Assembly: GCF_002101775.1 (NCBI RefSeq)
Contig: NZ_LQPI01000046.1
Location: forward strand, 92,508 to 156,507
DNA from: Mycolicibacter nonchromogenicus
GTDB taxonomy: Bacteria; Actinomycetota; Actinomycetes; Mycobacteriales; Mycobacteriaceae
Direction of reading: 5' to 3'
DNA length: 64,000 nucleotides
Shown: positions 11,478-24,162 of the stretch, in pieces
Position numbering within the stretch: the stretch's first letter is position 1
Layout of the letters: the number at the start of each line of letters is the position of its first letter
Notes under the pieces: generated by a model
Told to the model about the DNA's origin: nothing
Database searches by the model: none
What the model saw: the letters and a program-made list of their open reading frames with translations, nothing else
Position numbers and translations under genes: made by a program

Positions 11478-13475
11478 TTACCTTGCAGACGTCTGACCGC
11501 CTGGATCGTCGGTGAACATCGCTGCGGTTCGGGCGATCCGCGGATCGGTCTGCAACTGCTCGAGAGGCTGCGGCAACGGCAGCCGCCAGTTCGGATATTG
11601 ATCCACGGTGCCGGGCAGGTTGGGCTGACGAGGCTCGGCCAGCACGTCATAGAGCGAGACCAGTTTCAGCCGGCTCGGCGTGGCGGCCAGAAAGCGGTGC
11701 ATCGCGTCGATGATTAGCGACTCATCGGGAGCCAGATCGTCGTCGTCGAGAAACCCTTCGGAACGCAGCAGTGCCAGCCATTCGGCTCGTTCCTGCTCGG
11801 CGGCGTCCTGTGCGGCCGCCACGTCGTCGAGCAGACCGCGCTCGGCGCGCGCCCGCACGTGTTCGGTGCGGAAGAATCCGGCAGCGGTGGGCAAGTCGTG
11901 GGTGGAGATGCTGGCAGCCACCCGTGACGGCCAGTTCGCCGGTGGCAGCAACGGCTGGCCGGGCACCGAGTCATCACGAGTGAACCAGGAGACCGCGCAC
12001 CCCAGCATGGCGTTGTCGGCCAGTGCGCGGGTGACTTCCGGTTCGACGGTTCCCAGGTCCTCGCCTATGACGACCGCGTTGGCGCGATGCGCCTCCAGTG
12101 CCAGAACCGCGAGCATGACGTCGGCGTCGTAGTGCACGTAGGTGCCGCGGTCGGGGCTTTCGCCCGGCGGGATCCACCACAGCCGCCACAGGCCGGCGAC
12201 GTGATCGATGCGCACACCGTCGGCGTGGGCCAGCACGGCGCGCAGCATGTCGCGCACCGCGCGATAGCCGGTGGCCGCCAGGCGGTCCGGCCGCCAGGGC
12301 GGCAGGCACCAGTCCTGTCCACGAGGGCTGAACGTATCCGGGGGTGCTCCGACGCTGGCCCCAACGGCCAGGACGTCGGCCAGGGCCCACGCATCGGCGC
12401 CGTCGCCGTCGACGCCGACTGCCAGGTCATGCAACACACCCAATGCCATGCCCGCGTTTTTGGCGGCGTCGCGTACCGCCAGCAGTTGCTGCGCGCATTG
12501 CTGCTGCACCCAGGCATGAAAAGCGACCCGCGGCGCCAGCTGCCGCCGGGCGGCGGCCACCGCGGGTCCGGTCGCATCGCGCAGCGGGGCAGGCCACCGG
12601 GACCACGTACCGCCCTGGCGTTCGGCCAGCGCGCAGTAGGTCGCCCAGTCCCGCAGCGCCCGGGTCTGCACCGACTCGTCGAGCGGGCAGGGCCGCCCGT
12701 CAGCGCGCCAGAGCAACTCCAGGGCCGCGCGCTTGGCGGCCCACACCAGGTCGTAATCGATTCGTGCGGTGTCCGGGGCGACCCGCAGCGCATCGACTTC
12801 TGCCCGGGTCTCCGGGTCGGCGCGGCGGTAGGCGTCCAGGTCTTCGATGTGCAGGGCCAGTGGGTTGGCGAACCGCCGGCTCGACGGGGTATACGGTGAC
12901 GGCTGCATCGGGTGCGTGGGCCCCGGCGCGTGCAGCGGATTGAGCAGCACCGCCCCGGCGCCGTGTTCGGCGGCGGTCCAGGTCACCCAATCCCGCAGGT
13001 CGGACAGGTCGCCGATGCCCCAGGAACCTGCCGAGCGCAGCGCATACAGCTGCAGCATCCAGCCCCAGGTGGCCGGTGCCCGCGGAGCCCGGGCGGGAGC
13101 CGCCACCAGCGTGACTTCCTGCCCATTGCGCAGCGCGAGTTGATACCAGCCCGGTGGCAGGTCGGCGGGCAGTTCATCGCGAACCGGCGTGCGCACGCCG
13201 TCCTCGCTCACCAATGCGGTGGCTCCGGCGAACGGCAGCGGGCGCCCGGTTAACCGCACGGCGGCAGTCGGCGGCGAAACGCTCACCCGCTCGCGTTCGG
13301 CCAACTTGATCAACTCGTGGCGACGATCGGCTGCGGTGCCGGCCTCGACGTCGAGCAGCCGGAGAACCCGGACCACGACGTCGGCGTCCACCTGCACCAA
13401 CTCGCGCCGTTCGTTGCGATAGGCAGTGGCGACGCCGTGCGCCGCTGCCAGCCGGCGTAGGTCATCGGGCGCCAC
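11478..13475 (-). CDS. malQ: MalQ 4-alpha-glucanotransferase (amylomaltase)
   Basis: MalQ (GH77) transfers glucan segments between malto-oligosaccharides, recycling short chains. The 665-residue protein has an N-terminal domain of about 135 residues and then the barrel starting WGWMLQLYALRSAGSWGIGDLSDL. Catalytic residues are Asp424 (DGVRIDHVAGLWRLWW), Glu472 (VIGEDLGTVEPEV) and Asp527 (ISTHDLPTAAGFF). The start is a GTG at 13475. It is divergent from treX with 145 bp between them, and heads the operon malQ-treS-mak. In M. tuberculosis malQ (Rv1781c) is at a separate locus, so its presence here is part of the unusual clustering. Confidence 0.95.
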   Translation of the reverse strand: MAPDDLRRLAAAHGVATAYRNERRELVQVDADVVVRVLRLLDVEAGTAADRRHELIKLAERERVSVSPPTAAVRLTGRPLPFAGATALVSEDGVRTPVRDELPADLPPGWYQLALRNGQEVTLVAAPARAPRAPATWGWMLQLYALRSAGSWGIGDLSDLRDWVTWTAAEHGAGAVLLNPLHAPGPTHPMQPSPYTPSSRRFANPLALHIEDLDAYRRADPETRAEVDALRVAPDTARIDYDLVWAAKRAALELLWRADGRPCPLDESVQTRALRDWATYCALAERQGGTWSRWPAPLRDATGPAVAAARRQLAPRVAFHAWVQQQCAQQLLAVRDAAKNAGMALGVLHDLAVGVDGDGADAWALADVLAVGASVGAPPDTFSPRGQDWCLPPWRPDRLAATGYRAVRDMLRAVLAHADGVRIDHVAGLWRLWWIPPGESPDRGTYVHYDADVMLAVLALEAHRANAVVIGEDLGTVEPEVTRALADNAMLGCAVSWFTRDDSVPGQPLLPPANWPSRVAASISTHDLPTAAGFFRTEHVRARAERGLLDDVAAAQDAAEQERAEWLALLRSEGFLDDDDLAPDESLIIDAMHRFLAATPSRLKLVSLYDVLAEPRQPNLPGTVDQYPNWRLPLPQPLEQLQTDPRIARTAAMFTDDPGGQTSAR

Positions 13476-13620
13476 GACAACGCCTATACCCGTCCGCGGT
13501 GCATTTCAACTCTTTCTGGCCAATCGCGGTGTCGTCATTGCCATAGTTTGACCGCCGGGCAGGCGGGTAGCCACAACTCGCGGCGCCATATCGAGGCGGC
13601 GAAACTCCTGACGAGATTGG

Positions 13621-15822
<2,202 letters not shown>

Positions 15823-15825
15823 CGC

Positions 15826-18123
15826 ATGGCCCGGCCGGTACTGTCCACCTACCGGTTACAGCTGCGGGGCGCCGAAAGCGGCTCCGCGTTCACCTTCGCC
15901 GACGCCGAGAATCTTCTCGACTATCTCGACGCACTGGGCATCTCGCACCTGTACCTCTCGCCGATAATGACCGCGGTCCGCGGATCGTCGCACGGCTACG
16001 ACGTCGTCGATCCGACGACGGTGTCGGCCGAACTGGGCGGCGCGCAGGGTCTGGCGCGGCTGGCGGCAGCGGCGCATGCTCGCGGGATGGGGCTGATCGT
16101 CGACATCGTGCCCAATCACGTCGGGGTGCAAAGGCCCCAGCAGAACCCCTGGTGGTGGGACGTGCTCAAGCACGGCCGGTCCTCCCGGTACGCCGCGTTC
16201 TTCGATATCGACTGGGAGCTCGGTGATGGCCGAATCATCCTGCCGGTGCTGGGATCTGACGACGACGTCGCGGAACTGACCGTCGACGGTGAGTCACTGT
16301 GCCTGGGTGATCTGGTGTTCCCGATCGCGCCCGGAACCGGCGGCGGCAGCGGTGCGCAAGTCCATGATCGCCAGCATTATCGGCTGGTCGGCTGGCGCCA
16401 CGGCAGCTGTGGCTACCGCCGCTTCTTCTCGATCACGTCGCTGGCCGGCCTGCGTCAAGAGGACGACAGCGTCTTCGACGCCTGGCACGCCGAGCCGGCG
16501 CGCTGGTTCGAGGCGGGCCTGGTCGATGGCGTGCGAGTCGATCACCCGGACGGGCTGTCGGATCCGCAGGGGTATCTGCAGAGGCTGCGCAGGCTGATCG
16601 GCCCCGACGCCTGGATCGTCGTCGAAAAGATTCTGGCCGTGGACGAGTCGCTCGACCCCAACCTTCCGGTGGCCGGCTCCACCGGTTACGACGTCCTGCG
16701 GGAGATCGGCGGGCTGTTCGTCGACCCGGACGGGGAACCGGCGTTGACCGAGCTCTGCGAGACCGCCGGTGTCGACTACCGCGCGATGCCCGCCCTGCTG
16801 GCCCAGCAGAAGGAGATCGCGGCGGCCAAGACGCTGGGCAGCGAGCTCGCGCGCCTGTGCCGCTGTGTGGTGAGTGCCACCGGCACCGATCATCCGTTGC
16901 TGCCCGAGGCGATCGCGGCCCTGCTCGGTCACATCGGCGTCTACCGCAGCGATTACCCGGGACTGACGGCGATACTGCCCGCGGCACTGGCGAACACCCG
17001 TGCGCAGCGGCCGGACTTCGATGCACCGCTGGCGCTCGTCGCGGCGGCGATCGCCGACGGTGGACAAGCCGCGGTGCGGTTACAGCAACTTTGCGGAGCG
17101 GTGACCGCCAAGGCAACCGAAGACTGCATATTCTACCGGGACGCCCGGCTGGTGTCGCTCAACGAAGTCGGCGGCGACCCGCAGTACTTCGGCGTGGGTT
17201 CGGCCGAGTTTCATCACCGGGCCGCCACCCGCGTCCGGCTCTGGCCACACACGATGACCACCTTGTCCACCCACGACACCAAACGCGGCGAGGATGTCCG
17301 GGCGCGCATCGGCGTGTTGTCGCAGGTGCCGTCGCTGTGGGCGGAGTTCGTCGCCCGGTGGGAATCCAGATCGCCCTCTCCGGATCTGGGCACTGGACTC
17401 TTCCTGTGGCAGAACATCTTCGGTGTGTGGCCACTCGACGGTCGGGTGAGCACCGCGCTGCGCGAGCGGCTGCACGGCTATGCCGAGAAGGCGGTTCGCG
17501 AAGCGGGCCGGCGCACATCGTGGCATGACCCCGAGGCAGCGTTCGAGGATGCGCTGCACGAGTGGCTCGACGCCATCCTGGACGGGCCTATCGCAGGCGA
17601 GCTGACGCAGTTCGTCGCCGAACTCGCTCCGCACATCGAAAGCGACATCCTGGGCCAGAAGCTCCTGGCCTTGACCGTTCCCGGCGTCCCTGACGTCTAT
17701 CAGGGCACCGAACTGTTCGATGACAGCCTGGTCGACCCGGACAACAGACGGCCAGTCGACTACGCCGTGCGTCGTGAGGCGCTGAAGTCTTTGCAGCACC
17801 GGAAGATGCGGGTGGTGGCCACGGCGTTGCGGATGCGACGAGCACGTCCGGACACCTTCACCGATGGCGGTTATCAGCCCGTGGCGGTGTCAGGCGCGGC
17901 CGGCGAACATGTGGTGGCCTTCTCCCGGGGCACTGACGTGGTGGTGGCGGTCAGCCGATGGACGGTGCGCCTGCAGGGCACCGGATGGGGCGACACGGTG
18001 GTCGCGTTGCCGCCCGGCACCTGGTCGGATGCACTGGCCGGCGTCAGACACCGGGGAATGGTGCCGGCCGCCGAGTTGTTCACCGAACTCCCGGTTGCAC
18101 TGTTGGAGCGTGTCGATGACTGA
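15826..18123 (+). CDS. treY: TreY maltooligosyl trehalose synthase
   Basis: TreY converts the reducing-end alpha-1,4 bond of malto-oligosaccharides to the alpha,alpha-1,1 bond of trehalose. The 765-residue GH13_26 protein starts MARPVLSTYRLQL, typical of the family, followed by SHLYLSPIMTAVRGSSHGYDVVDP and DIVPNHVGVQ. Catalytic residues are Asp239 (GVRVDHPDGLSDP), Glu267 (IVVEKIL) and Asp484 (LSTHDTKRGEDVRAR). The C-terminal part keeps PGVPDVYQGTELFDDSLVDPDNRRPVDY. The ATG lies 3 bases after the treX stop. Its end overlaps the treZ start by 8 bases, implying coupled translation. Confidence 0.96.
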   Translation: MARPVLSTYRLQLRGAESGSAFTFADAENLLDYLDALGISHLYLSPIMTAVRGSSHGYDVVDPTTVSAELGGAQGLARLAAAAHARGMGLIVDIVPNHVGVQRPQQNPWWWDVLKHGRSSRYAAFFDIDWELGDGRIILPVLGSDDDVAELTVDGESLCLGDLVFPIAPGTGGGSGAQVHDRQHYRLVGWRHGSCGYRRFFSITSLAGLRQEDDSVFDAWHAEPARWFEAGLVDGVRVDHPDGLSDPQGYLQRLRRLIGPDAWIVVEKILAVDESLDPNLPVAGSTGYDVLREIGGLFVDPDGEPALTELCETAGVDYRAMPALLAQQKEIAAAKTLGSELARLCRCVVSATGTDHPLLPEAIAALLGHIGVYRSDYPGLTAILPAALANTRAQRPDFDAPLALVAAAIADGGQAAVRLQQLCGAVTAKATEDCIFYRDARLVSLNEVGGDPQYFGVGSAEFHHRAATRVRLWPHTMTTLSTHDTKRGEDVRARIGVLSQVPSLWAEFVARWESRSPSPDLGTGLFLWQNIFGVWPLDGRVSTALRERLHGYAEKAVREAGRRTSWHDPEAAFEDALHEWLDAILDGPIAGELTQFVAELAPHIESDILGQKLLALTVPGVPDVYQGTELFDDSLVDPDNRRPVDYAVRREALKSLQHRKMRVVATALRMRRARPDTFTDGGYQPVAVSGAAGEHVVAFSRGTDVVVAVSRWTVRLQGTGWGDTVVALPPGTWSDALAGVRHRGMVPAAELFTELPVALLERVDD

Positions 18124-19846
18124 CTTCGCGGTTTGGGCACCGACACCGGCAGTCGTCGGCCTCGATGTCGATGGCGTGATCCACCCCATGGACCGTTCAG
18201 AGGATGGGTGGTGGCGCACGGCGGTCGACGTGGCGCCGGGCGCCCGCTACGGGTATCTGCTTGACGACGACCCGCAGCTACTGCCAGACCCGCGGTCCGC
18301 CCGCCAGCCCGACGGTGTGCACGCGCGTTCAGCGGTGTGGGATGAGGCCGGCCTGACCTGGACCGACGGCGACTGGGCGGGCCGGTCAGTGCAGGGTGCG
18401 GTGATCTATGAACTGCACATCGGCACCTTCACCCCGGCCGGCACCTTCGACTCCGCCATCGCCAGGCTGGACCACCTGGTCGATCTGGGCGTCGATTTCG
18501 TGGAATTGATGCCGGTCAACGCCTTTTCCGGCGAGCACGGCTGGGGCTACGACGGTGTGCTGTGGTACGCCGTGCACGAACCCTACGGTGGCCCGGACGG
18601 GTTGGCACGTTTCGTCGATGCCTGCCACGGCCGCGGGCTGGGAGTGCTGATCGACGCCGTCTTCAACCACCTGGGCCCGTCGGGGAACTACCTTCCCCGC
18701 TTCGGTCCATACCTGTCGCAGGCCCGTAACCCGTGGGGCGATGCCATCAACATCGACGGACCCGACTCCGACGAAGTGCGCCGCTACATCATCGACTGCG
18801 CGCTGCGCTGGATGCGCGTCTTTCACGTCGATGGTCTACGCCTGGACGCCGTGCATGCGCTGGTCGACACCACGGCAATCAACATTCTTGAGGAGTTGGC
18901 GGCCGAAACCGAGGCACTCGCAGCGGAGCTGGGGCGCCCGCTGTCGCTGATCGCAGAAAGCGATCGCAACGACCCGCGCACCATCACCCGCCGCGAAGAC
19001 GGTGGCTACGGGATCGCCGCGCAATGGGATGACGACATCCATCACGCCATTCACACCGCGGTATCCGGTGAGCGGCAAGGCTATTACGCTGATTTCGGCA
19101 GCATGGCAACCTTGGCGACCACGTTGCGTAACGGGTTTTTCCACGCGGCCACCTACTCTTCGTTCCGCCGCCGGCGTCACGGCCGGCCGCTGCCGACTTC
19201 GCAGATCCCGGCTACCCGCCTACTCGCCTACACATGCACACACGACCAGGTCGGAAACAGAGCGCTCGGCGACCGGCCCTCGCAGAACCTGACCGCCGGG
19301 CAGCTCGCGGTGAAGGCCGCGCTGGTGCTGCTGTCGCCCTACACGGCAATGCTTTTCATGGGGGAGGAATGGGGCGCGAGCACCCCCTTTCAGTTCTTCA
19401 CCGCACATGAGGACCCGCAGGTGGCACGTGCCACCGCCGAAGGCCGCAAAGCCGAGTTCGCCGATCACGGCTGGAGCGCCGACGAAATCCCCGACCCTCA
19501 GGACCCCGAGACGTTCACCCGGTCCAAACTGGCCTGGGGCGAACTCGAAGCGCAACACCACCGACAGTTGCTGCAGGTCTACCGGGAGCTGATCGCGCTG
19601 CGCAGCGAAGCCGGCTCCCCCTGGTTGAGCGAACTCATGATCGACTATGACGAGGACACGCGATGGATCGCCATGCGCCGCGGCCCGCTTCTGCTCATCT
19701 GCAACCTGAGCGCCGACGTGGTGAGCGTGCCGGCCCACGGCGAACTGGTACTGGCCTGGGGGTCACCGGCGATCGGGCCGGAGGCCACCCAACTGCCGGG
19801 GCATTCATTCGCAGTTCTGCGCCCGGCTCAGCGGCCTGGGAAGTGA
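18116..19846 (+). CDS. treZ: TreZ maltooligosyl trehalose trehalohydrolase
   Basis: TreZ hydrolyses maltooligosyl trehalose to release free trehalose, the last step of the TreX-TreY-TreZ route. The 576-residue GH13_10 protein starts MTDFAVWAPTPAVVGL, an N-terminal CBM48 of about 95 residues, then YELHIGTFTPAGTFDSAI at the start of the barrel. The nucleophile is Asp244 (GLRLDAVHALVD), the acid/base Glu281 (LIAESDRNDPR), and CTHDQVGNRALGDR supplies the third acid. I start it at the ATG at 18116, inside the last codons of treY; the longer open frame from 17864 is treY shadow. The product feeds back to TreS encoded 7 kb away. Confidence 0.95.
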   Translation: MTDFAVWAPTPAVVGLDVDGVIHPMDRSEDGWWRTAVDVAPGARYGYLLDDDPQLLPDPRSARQPDGVHARSAVWDEAGLTWTDGDWAGRSVQGAVIYELHIGTFTPAGTFDSAIARLDHLVDLGVDFVELMPVNAFSGEHGWGYDGVLWYAVHEPYGGPDGLARFVDACHGRGLGVLIDAVFNHLGPSGNYLPRFGPYLSQARNPWGDAINIDGPDSDEVRRYIIDCALRWMRVFHVDGLRLDAVHALVDTTAINILEELAAETEALAAELGRPLSLIAESDRNDPRTITRREDGGYGIAAQWDDDIHHAIHTAVSGERQGYYADFGSMATLATTLRNGFFHAATYSSFRRRRHGRPLPTSQIPATRLLAYTCTHDQVGNRALGDRPSQNLTAGQLAVKAALVLLSPYTAMLFMGEEWGASTPFQFFTAHEDPQVARATAEGRKAEFADHGWSADEIPDPQDPETFTRSKLAWGELEAQHHRQLLQVYRELIALRSEAGSPWLSELMIDYDEDTRWIAMRRGPLLLICNLSADVVSVPAHGELVLAWGSPAIGPEATQLPGHSFAVLRPAQRPGK

Positions 19847-19922
19847 TCTGCGCAACATTGCGTCGCGGCTGCAGCCGGCCTCACCGGCGGCCGCCGACTC
19901 CGCCGGAATATCGCAACCCGTG

Positions 19923-19949
19923 GTAATGGTCTGGCAACGATCTTGAAAC
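19923..19949 (+). promoter_or_regulatory. candidate GlnR boxes upstream of the nitrate reductase
   Basis: Three half-sites are evenly spaced: GTAAT-N6-GCAAC-N6-GAAAC. The actinobacterial GlnR box is described as GTnAC-N6-GnAAC repeats, so two of three half-sites match fully and one is off by the last base. The position, about 55-80 bp before the start codon, and the nitrogen-assimilation gene downstream support the call. It is inference from pattern only. Confidence 0.5.
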
Positions 19950-19989
19950 CTGCGCGCGGCATGGTGGCGGCAAGGCCAGCAACCGCAGG
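19949..19989 (+). promoter_or_regulatory. possible leader hairpin covering the ribosome-binding site
   Basis: CCTGCG at 19949-19954 is the exact complement of CGCAGG at 19984-19989. The latter includes the first half of the strong Shine-Dalgarno AGGAGG (19987-19992). A nested TGGC/GCCA pair (19965-19968 with 19975-19978) closes an inner loop. The leader could fold so that the ribosome site is partly masked. I recognise no known riboswitch class. Confidence 0.3.
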
Positions 19990-20001
19990 AGGTGACTTCC
20001 C

Positions 20002-23000
20002 ATGCCCGCGCACGGCGACTCCCGGCGAGCACAGGACATCACCACTGTGTGCGCCTACTGCGGGGTCGGCTGCGGCATGGTGCTGCAGGTCGAGACCGAT
20101 CCCGCCACCGGGCGCCGCCACGTGGCCAGATCCGTCGGCGACAAGTCCCATCCGACCAACTTCGGCCGGCTGTGCACCAAGGGGGCCACGACCGCTGACC
20201 TGCTTGCCGCGCCCGGCCGGTTGGAATCGGCGCTCGTGCGGCCGTGCCGCGACGAGCCGGGCCGGCCGACCGACATCGATGACGCGATCACCCATTGCGC
20301 CACCCGGCTGCGGACGATCATCGACCAGCACGGGCCCGACGCGGTAGCGCTCTACGTCTCCGGCCAGATGTCCATCGAGGCCCAATACCTGGCGAACAAG
20401 CTCGCCAAGGGATTCATCGACACCAACCAGATCGAGTCCAACTCACGGCTGTGCATGGCCAGCGCCGGCAGCGGCTACAAGCAGTCTCTCGGGGCCGACG
20501 GGCCGCCCGGCTCCTACCAGGACTTCGATCACGCCGACGTGTTCTTCGTGAGCGGCGCGAATATGGCCGACTGCCATCCGATCCTGTTCCTGCGCATGAT
20601 GGACCGCGTCAAGGCCGGCGCCAAGTTGATCGTCGTCGACCCGCGCCGCACCGCCACCGCCGAAAAGGCCGACCTGTTCCTGCAGATCGCGCCCGGAACC
20701 GACCTGGCGCTGCTCAACGGGCTGCTGCATCTGATCGTCGCGAACGGCCACACCGACGACGAATTCATCGCCGAGTACACCCAGGGTTGGGAAGTCATGC
20801 CCAGCTTCCTCGAACAGTTCACCCCGGAGTCGGTGGCCGAGCTCACCGGAATCCCCGAAGCCGACATCCGCACGGCCGCATCGTGGATCGGCGAGGCGGG
20901 CAACTGGATGAGCTGCTGGACCATGGGACTCAACCAGAGCACCCACGGCACCTGGAACACCAACGCCATCTGCAACCTGCACCTGGCCACCGGGGCCATC
21001 TGCAAACCCGGCAGCGGACCGTTCTCGCTGACCGGTCAACCCAACGCGATGGGTGGCCGGGAAATGGGCTACCTCGGTCCGGGCCTGCCCGGTCAGCGCA
21101 GTGTCTTCTCCGCCGACGACCGCCAGGTGGTCGAGGACATCTGGGGAATCCCGCGCGGCTCACTACGCGCCGATGTGGGCGCGGGAACCATCGACATGTT
21201 CTCCCGGATGGCCGATGGCCAGATCAAGGCATGCTGGATCATCTGCACCAACCCCGTTGCGACAGTGGCGAATCGCAGGACCGTACTGGAAGGCCTGGAA
21301 CAGGCGGAGTTCGTGATCGCCCAGGACGCGTTCGCCGAGACCGAGACCAGCGCCTACGCCGACGTGCTGTTGCCGGCGGCGCTGTGGACCGAGTGCGACG
21401 GGGTGATGGTCAACTCCGAGCGCAGTCTCACCCTCTTTCAGAAGGCGACCGACCCGGTCGGGCAATCGCTGCCGGACTGGCAGATCATCGCCCGAATCGC
21501 GGCGGAAATGGGATACGCCAAGGCATTCGACTACTCCAGTGCCGAGGAGGTGTTCGAAGAGATCAAACGATTCGCCAATCCCCAGACCGGCTATGACCTA
21601 CGCGGCATCACCTACGAGCGGTTGCGTCAGTCGCCGATGCAGTGGCCGTGCCCGCCCGGGGGCACCGAAGACCGAAACCCGATCCGCTACCTCAATGACG
21701 GGGTCAGCCAGACGCAGCTGGTCCGCGAGGACGGCAGCGTGCCACGGCTGGCGTTCGCCACCGAGTCCGGCCGGGCGGTCTTCTTCGCCCGCCCGCACCT
21801 GCTGCCCGACGAGATGCCCGACGACGACTATCCCTTCCTGCTCAACACCGGTCGGCTGCCGCATCAGTGGCACACCCTGACCAAGACCGGCAAGGTCGCC
21901 ACGCTCACCAAACTCAACCCGGGACCGTTCGTGGAGATCCATCCCGATGACGCGGCCCTGCTGGGCATCGTCGACGACGATCGGGTGGAGATCGCTTCGC
22001 GCCGGGGCCGGGCCGTGCTGCCGGCGGTGGTCACCGACCGGGTGCGGCCGGGGAACTGCTTCGCGCCGTTCCACTGGAATGACGCGTTCGGTGAGTACCT
22101 GTCGATCAATGCCGTCACCAACGACGCCGTCGACCCGGTGTCGCAGCAGCCGGAGTACAAGGCGTGTGCGGTCACCCTGGTCAAGGTGGTGGCCGAATCA
22201 CCGCCCGAACTGGACGCAGCCGCTACGCCGCAGCCCGGGGCGATCAGCCTGGACCGGGTGAACACCCTGGTCGAATTATTCGGGCTCAGTGGGGAATCGG
22301 TGACCACCGTGCCCTCTTTCACCCCCATGGAGCGCATCTACTTGAGTGGACTGCTGACCGCGCTGCGTACCGAGGCTGGGCGCAGCGCAGCCGGTGTGCC
22401 GACGGTGCCCGCCGATGCCCCGTTGGCGCCGGCCACCCGAGTGTGGGTCAATGGCCTGCTGGCCGGGCTGTTCTCCCGGCACCCCGCGCCGGCTGCGTCG
22501 GCACCATCTCGAGACGACGGGATCGGGGCCGAGTCGATCGTGGTGCTGTGGGCCTCGCAGACCGGCAATGCCGAAGAAGTTGCGGCCCGCTGTGCGGCAC
22601 ACCTCGCCGAGGCCGGACTGTCGGTCGCGCTGCACACGATGAACGAATTTCCGGTGACCGAGTTGTCCGCCACCCGGCAGTTGATTGTGGTCTCCAGCAC
22701 CACCGGCGACGGCGACCCGCCCGACAACGGCGCCGTCCTGTGGGAGCAGTTGACTGCTGATGCGACACCACAACTCACCGACACCCGCTACGCCGTGCTG
22801 GCGCTGGGCGACTCCAGCTACAACGACTTCTGTGGATACGGACGCAAACTCGACACCCGGCTGGCCGAACTCGGCGCCACCCGCATCCTGGACCGCGTCG
22901 ACTGCGAACCCGACTATGACGACGCCGTGGACGAGTGGTTCAGTACGCTGCGCGGCGTCCTGGGTGCCGCTGCGGCTCCGGCTGCCGGGAAAGTCGCGGC

Positions 23001-24153
23001 CCCCGTCGCGGTCCGCTCGTCGCGGCAACCGGTGCGATACAGCAGAAAAAGCCCACTGCGCACCAGCCTGATGCGTAACACTGTGCTCAGCGGACCGGGT
23101 TCGACCAAAGAGGTGCGGCAACTGGTGTTCGCGCTCCCGGAAGGGACGCTGAGCTATCAGGCCGGGGATGCACTCGGGGTGTGGCCACGCAACAGTCCTG
23201 CGCTGGTGGACGAATGGCTGGCGGTCACCGGCCTCGACGGCAGGCACGTCGTCACGCTCGGGGACCACGGTTCGATGCCGTTGCGGCAAGCACTGGTCGA
23301 GCGGTTCGAAATCGCCCGAATCACCGGTGATCTGCTGCGGTTCGTCGCACAGCGCAGCCGAGACGAGGAGCTGACCGAGCTGTTGCAGCCGGAGAACAAG
23401 GCGGCGTTGTCGGACTGGATGTGGGGCCGTCAGGCGGTGGATGTGCTGGCCGCAACGCCGATCCGCGCCGGCGTCGACGACTGGCTGGGCGTGCTCAAAC
23501 CGCTTACACCGCGGATGTACTCGATTTCGTCGGCATGTGTCGACAATCCCGGCGAGGTGCACCTGACGGTGGGCGCGGTGCGTTATGAGTGCCGGGGGGT
23601 GCCGCGCGGCGGCGTGTGCTCGACCTATCTGGCCGACCGGGGTGAGGAGGGTGAGATCGGCATATTCGTGCAGCCCGCCAACCATTTCCGGCCGCCGGCG
23701 GACCCCGATGCGCCGATGATCATGATCGGCCCGGGGACCGGCGTCGCACCCTTCCGCAGCTTTCTGCAGCAGCGCCGAGCGCTGGGGCATCGTGGGCGGA
23801 ACTGGTTGTTCTTCGGCGAACGCAATGCCGCCACCGACTTCTATTACCGCGACGAGCTCACCGACATGCACGCCAGCGGTTTTCTCACCGAACTCGATCT
23901 GGCGTTCTCCCGCGATCAGCCCGAGAAGGTCTACGTGCAAGACGTGCTCCGCGCCCGCGGAGCCCAGGTGTGGGAGTGGCTGCAGGACGGCGCGCACCTG
24001 TACGTGTGCGGTGATGCCGGCCAGATGGCCAAGGAGGTCGACCGCGCGATCTGCGATATCGCCGCGCGACATGGGCTGCTCGCCCGTGACGCCGCCAGGG
24101 CCCATGTGCGAGCGCTGTCGGCCGCCGGCCGCTACCAGCGCGACGTCTACTGA
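20002..24153 (+). CDS. Assimilatory nitrate reductase fused to a diflavin (CysJ-like) reductase
   Basis: This 1383-residue protein combines two enzymes. Residues 1 to about 740 are a molybdopterin nitrate reductase of the NasA/NapA type: a 4Fe-4S motif with Cys17, Cys20, Cys24 and Cys58, and a likely Mo-ligand Cys151 in [10 protein letters not shown], with the C-terminal molybdopterin-dinucleotide domain around [12 protein letters not shown]. Residues about 845-985 are a flavodoxin ([25 protein letters not shown]). Residues about 1010-1383 are an FAD/NADPH reductase (RMYSISSA for [19 protein letters not shown] for NADP, ending YQRDVY as in CysJ). Electrons could thus run from NAD(P)H through FAD, FMN and Fe-S to Mo in one chain. 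A similar single-chain enzyme (NasN) is known in M. smegmatis. The ATG has AGGAGGTG 7 bases upstream. No nitrite reductase, transporter or cofactor genes adjoin it. Confidence 0.93.
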   Translation: MPAHGDSRRAQDITTVCAYCGVGCGMVLQVETDPATGRRHVARSVGDKSHPTNFGRLCTKGATTADLLAAPGRLESALVRPCRDEPGRPTDIDDAITHCATRLRTIIDQHGPDAVALYVSGQMSIEAQYLANKLAKGFIDTNQIESNSRLCMASAGSGYKQSLGADGPPGSYQDFDHADVFFVSGANMADCHPILFLRMMDRVKAGAKLIVVDPRRTATAEKADLFLQIAPGTDLALLNGLLHLIVANGHTDDEFIAEYTQGWEVMPSFLEQFTPESVAELTGIPEADIRTAASWIGEAGNWMSCWTMGLNQSTHGTWNTNAICNLHLATGAICKPGSGPFSLTGQPNAMGGREMGYLGPGLPGQRSVFSADDRQVVEDIWGIPRGSLRADVGAGTIDMFSRMADGQIKACWIICTNPVATVANRRTVLEGLEQAEFVIAQDAFAETETSAYADVLLPAALWTECDGVMVNSERSLTLFQKATDPVGQSLPDWQIIARIAAEMGYAKAFDYSSAEEVFEEIKRFANPQTGYDLRGITYERLRQSPMQWPCPPGGTEDRNPIRYLNDGVSQTQLVREDGSVPRLAFATESGRAVFFARPHLLPDEMPDDDYPFLLNTGRLPHQWHTLTKTGKVATLTKLNPGPFVEIHPDDAALLGIVDDDRVEIASRRGRAVLPAVVTDRVRPGNCFAPFHWNDAFGEYLSINAVTNDAVDPVSQQPEYKACAVTLVKVVAESPPELDAAATPQPGAISLDRVNTLVELFGLSGESVTTVPSFTPMERIYLSGLLTALRTEAGRSAAGVPTVPADAPLAPATRVWVNGLLAGLFSRHPAPAASAPSRDDGIGAESIVVLWASQTGNAEEVAARCAAHLAEAGLSVALHTMNEFPVTELSATRQLIVVSSTTGDGDPPDNGAVLWEQLTADATPQLTDTRYAVLALGDSSYNDFCGYGRKLDTRLAELGATRILDRVDCEPDYDDAVDEWFSTLRGVLGAAAAPAAGKVAAPVAVRSSRQPVRYSRKSPLRTSLMRNTVLSGPGSTKEVRQLVFALPEGTLSYQAGDALGVWPRNSPALVDEWLAVTGLDGRHVVTLGDHGSMPLRQALVERFEIARITGDLLRFVAQRSRDEELTELLQPENKAALSDWMWGRQAVDVLAATPIRAGVDDWLGVLKPLTPRMYSISSACVDNPGEVHLTVGAVRYECRGVPRGGVCSTYLADRGEEGEIGIFVQPANHFRPPADPDAPMIMIGPGTGVAPFRSFLQQRRALGHRGRNWLFFGERNAATDFYYRDELTDMHASGFLTELDLAFSRDQPEKVYVQDVLRARGAQVWEWLQDGAHLYVCGDAGQMAKEVDRAICDIAARHGLLARDAARAHVRALSAAGRYQRDVY

Positions 24154-24162
24154 GGGGGTTCG

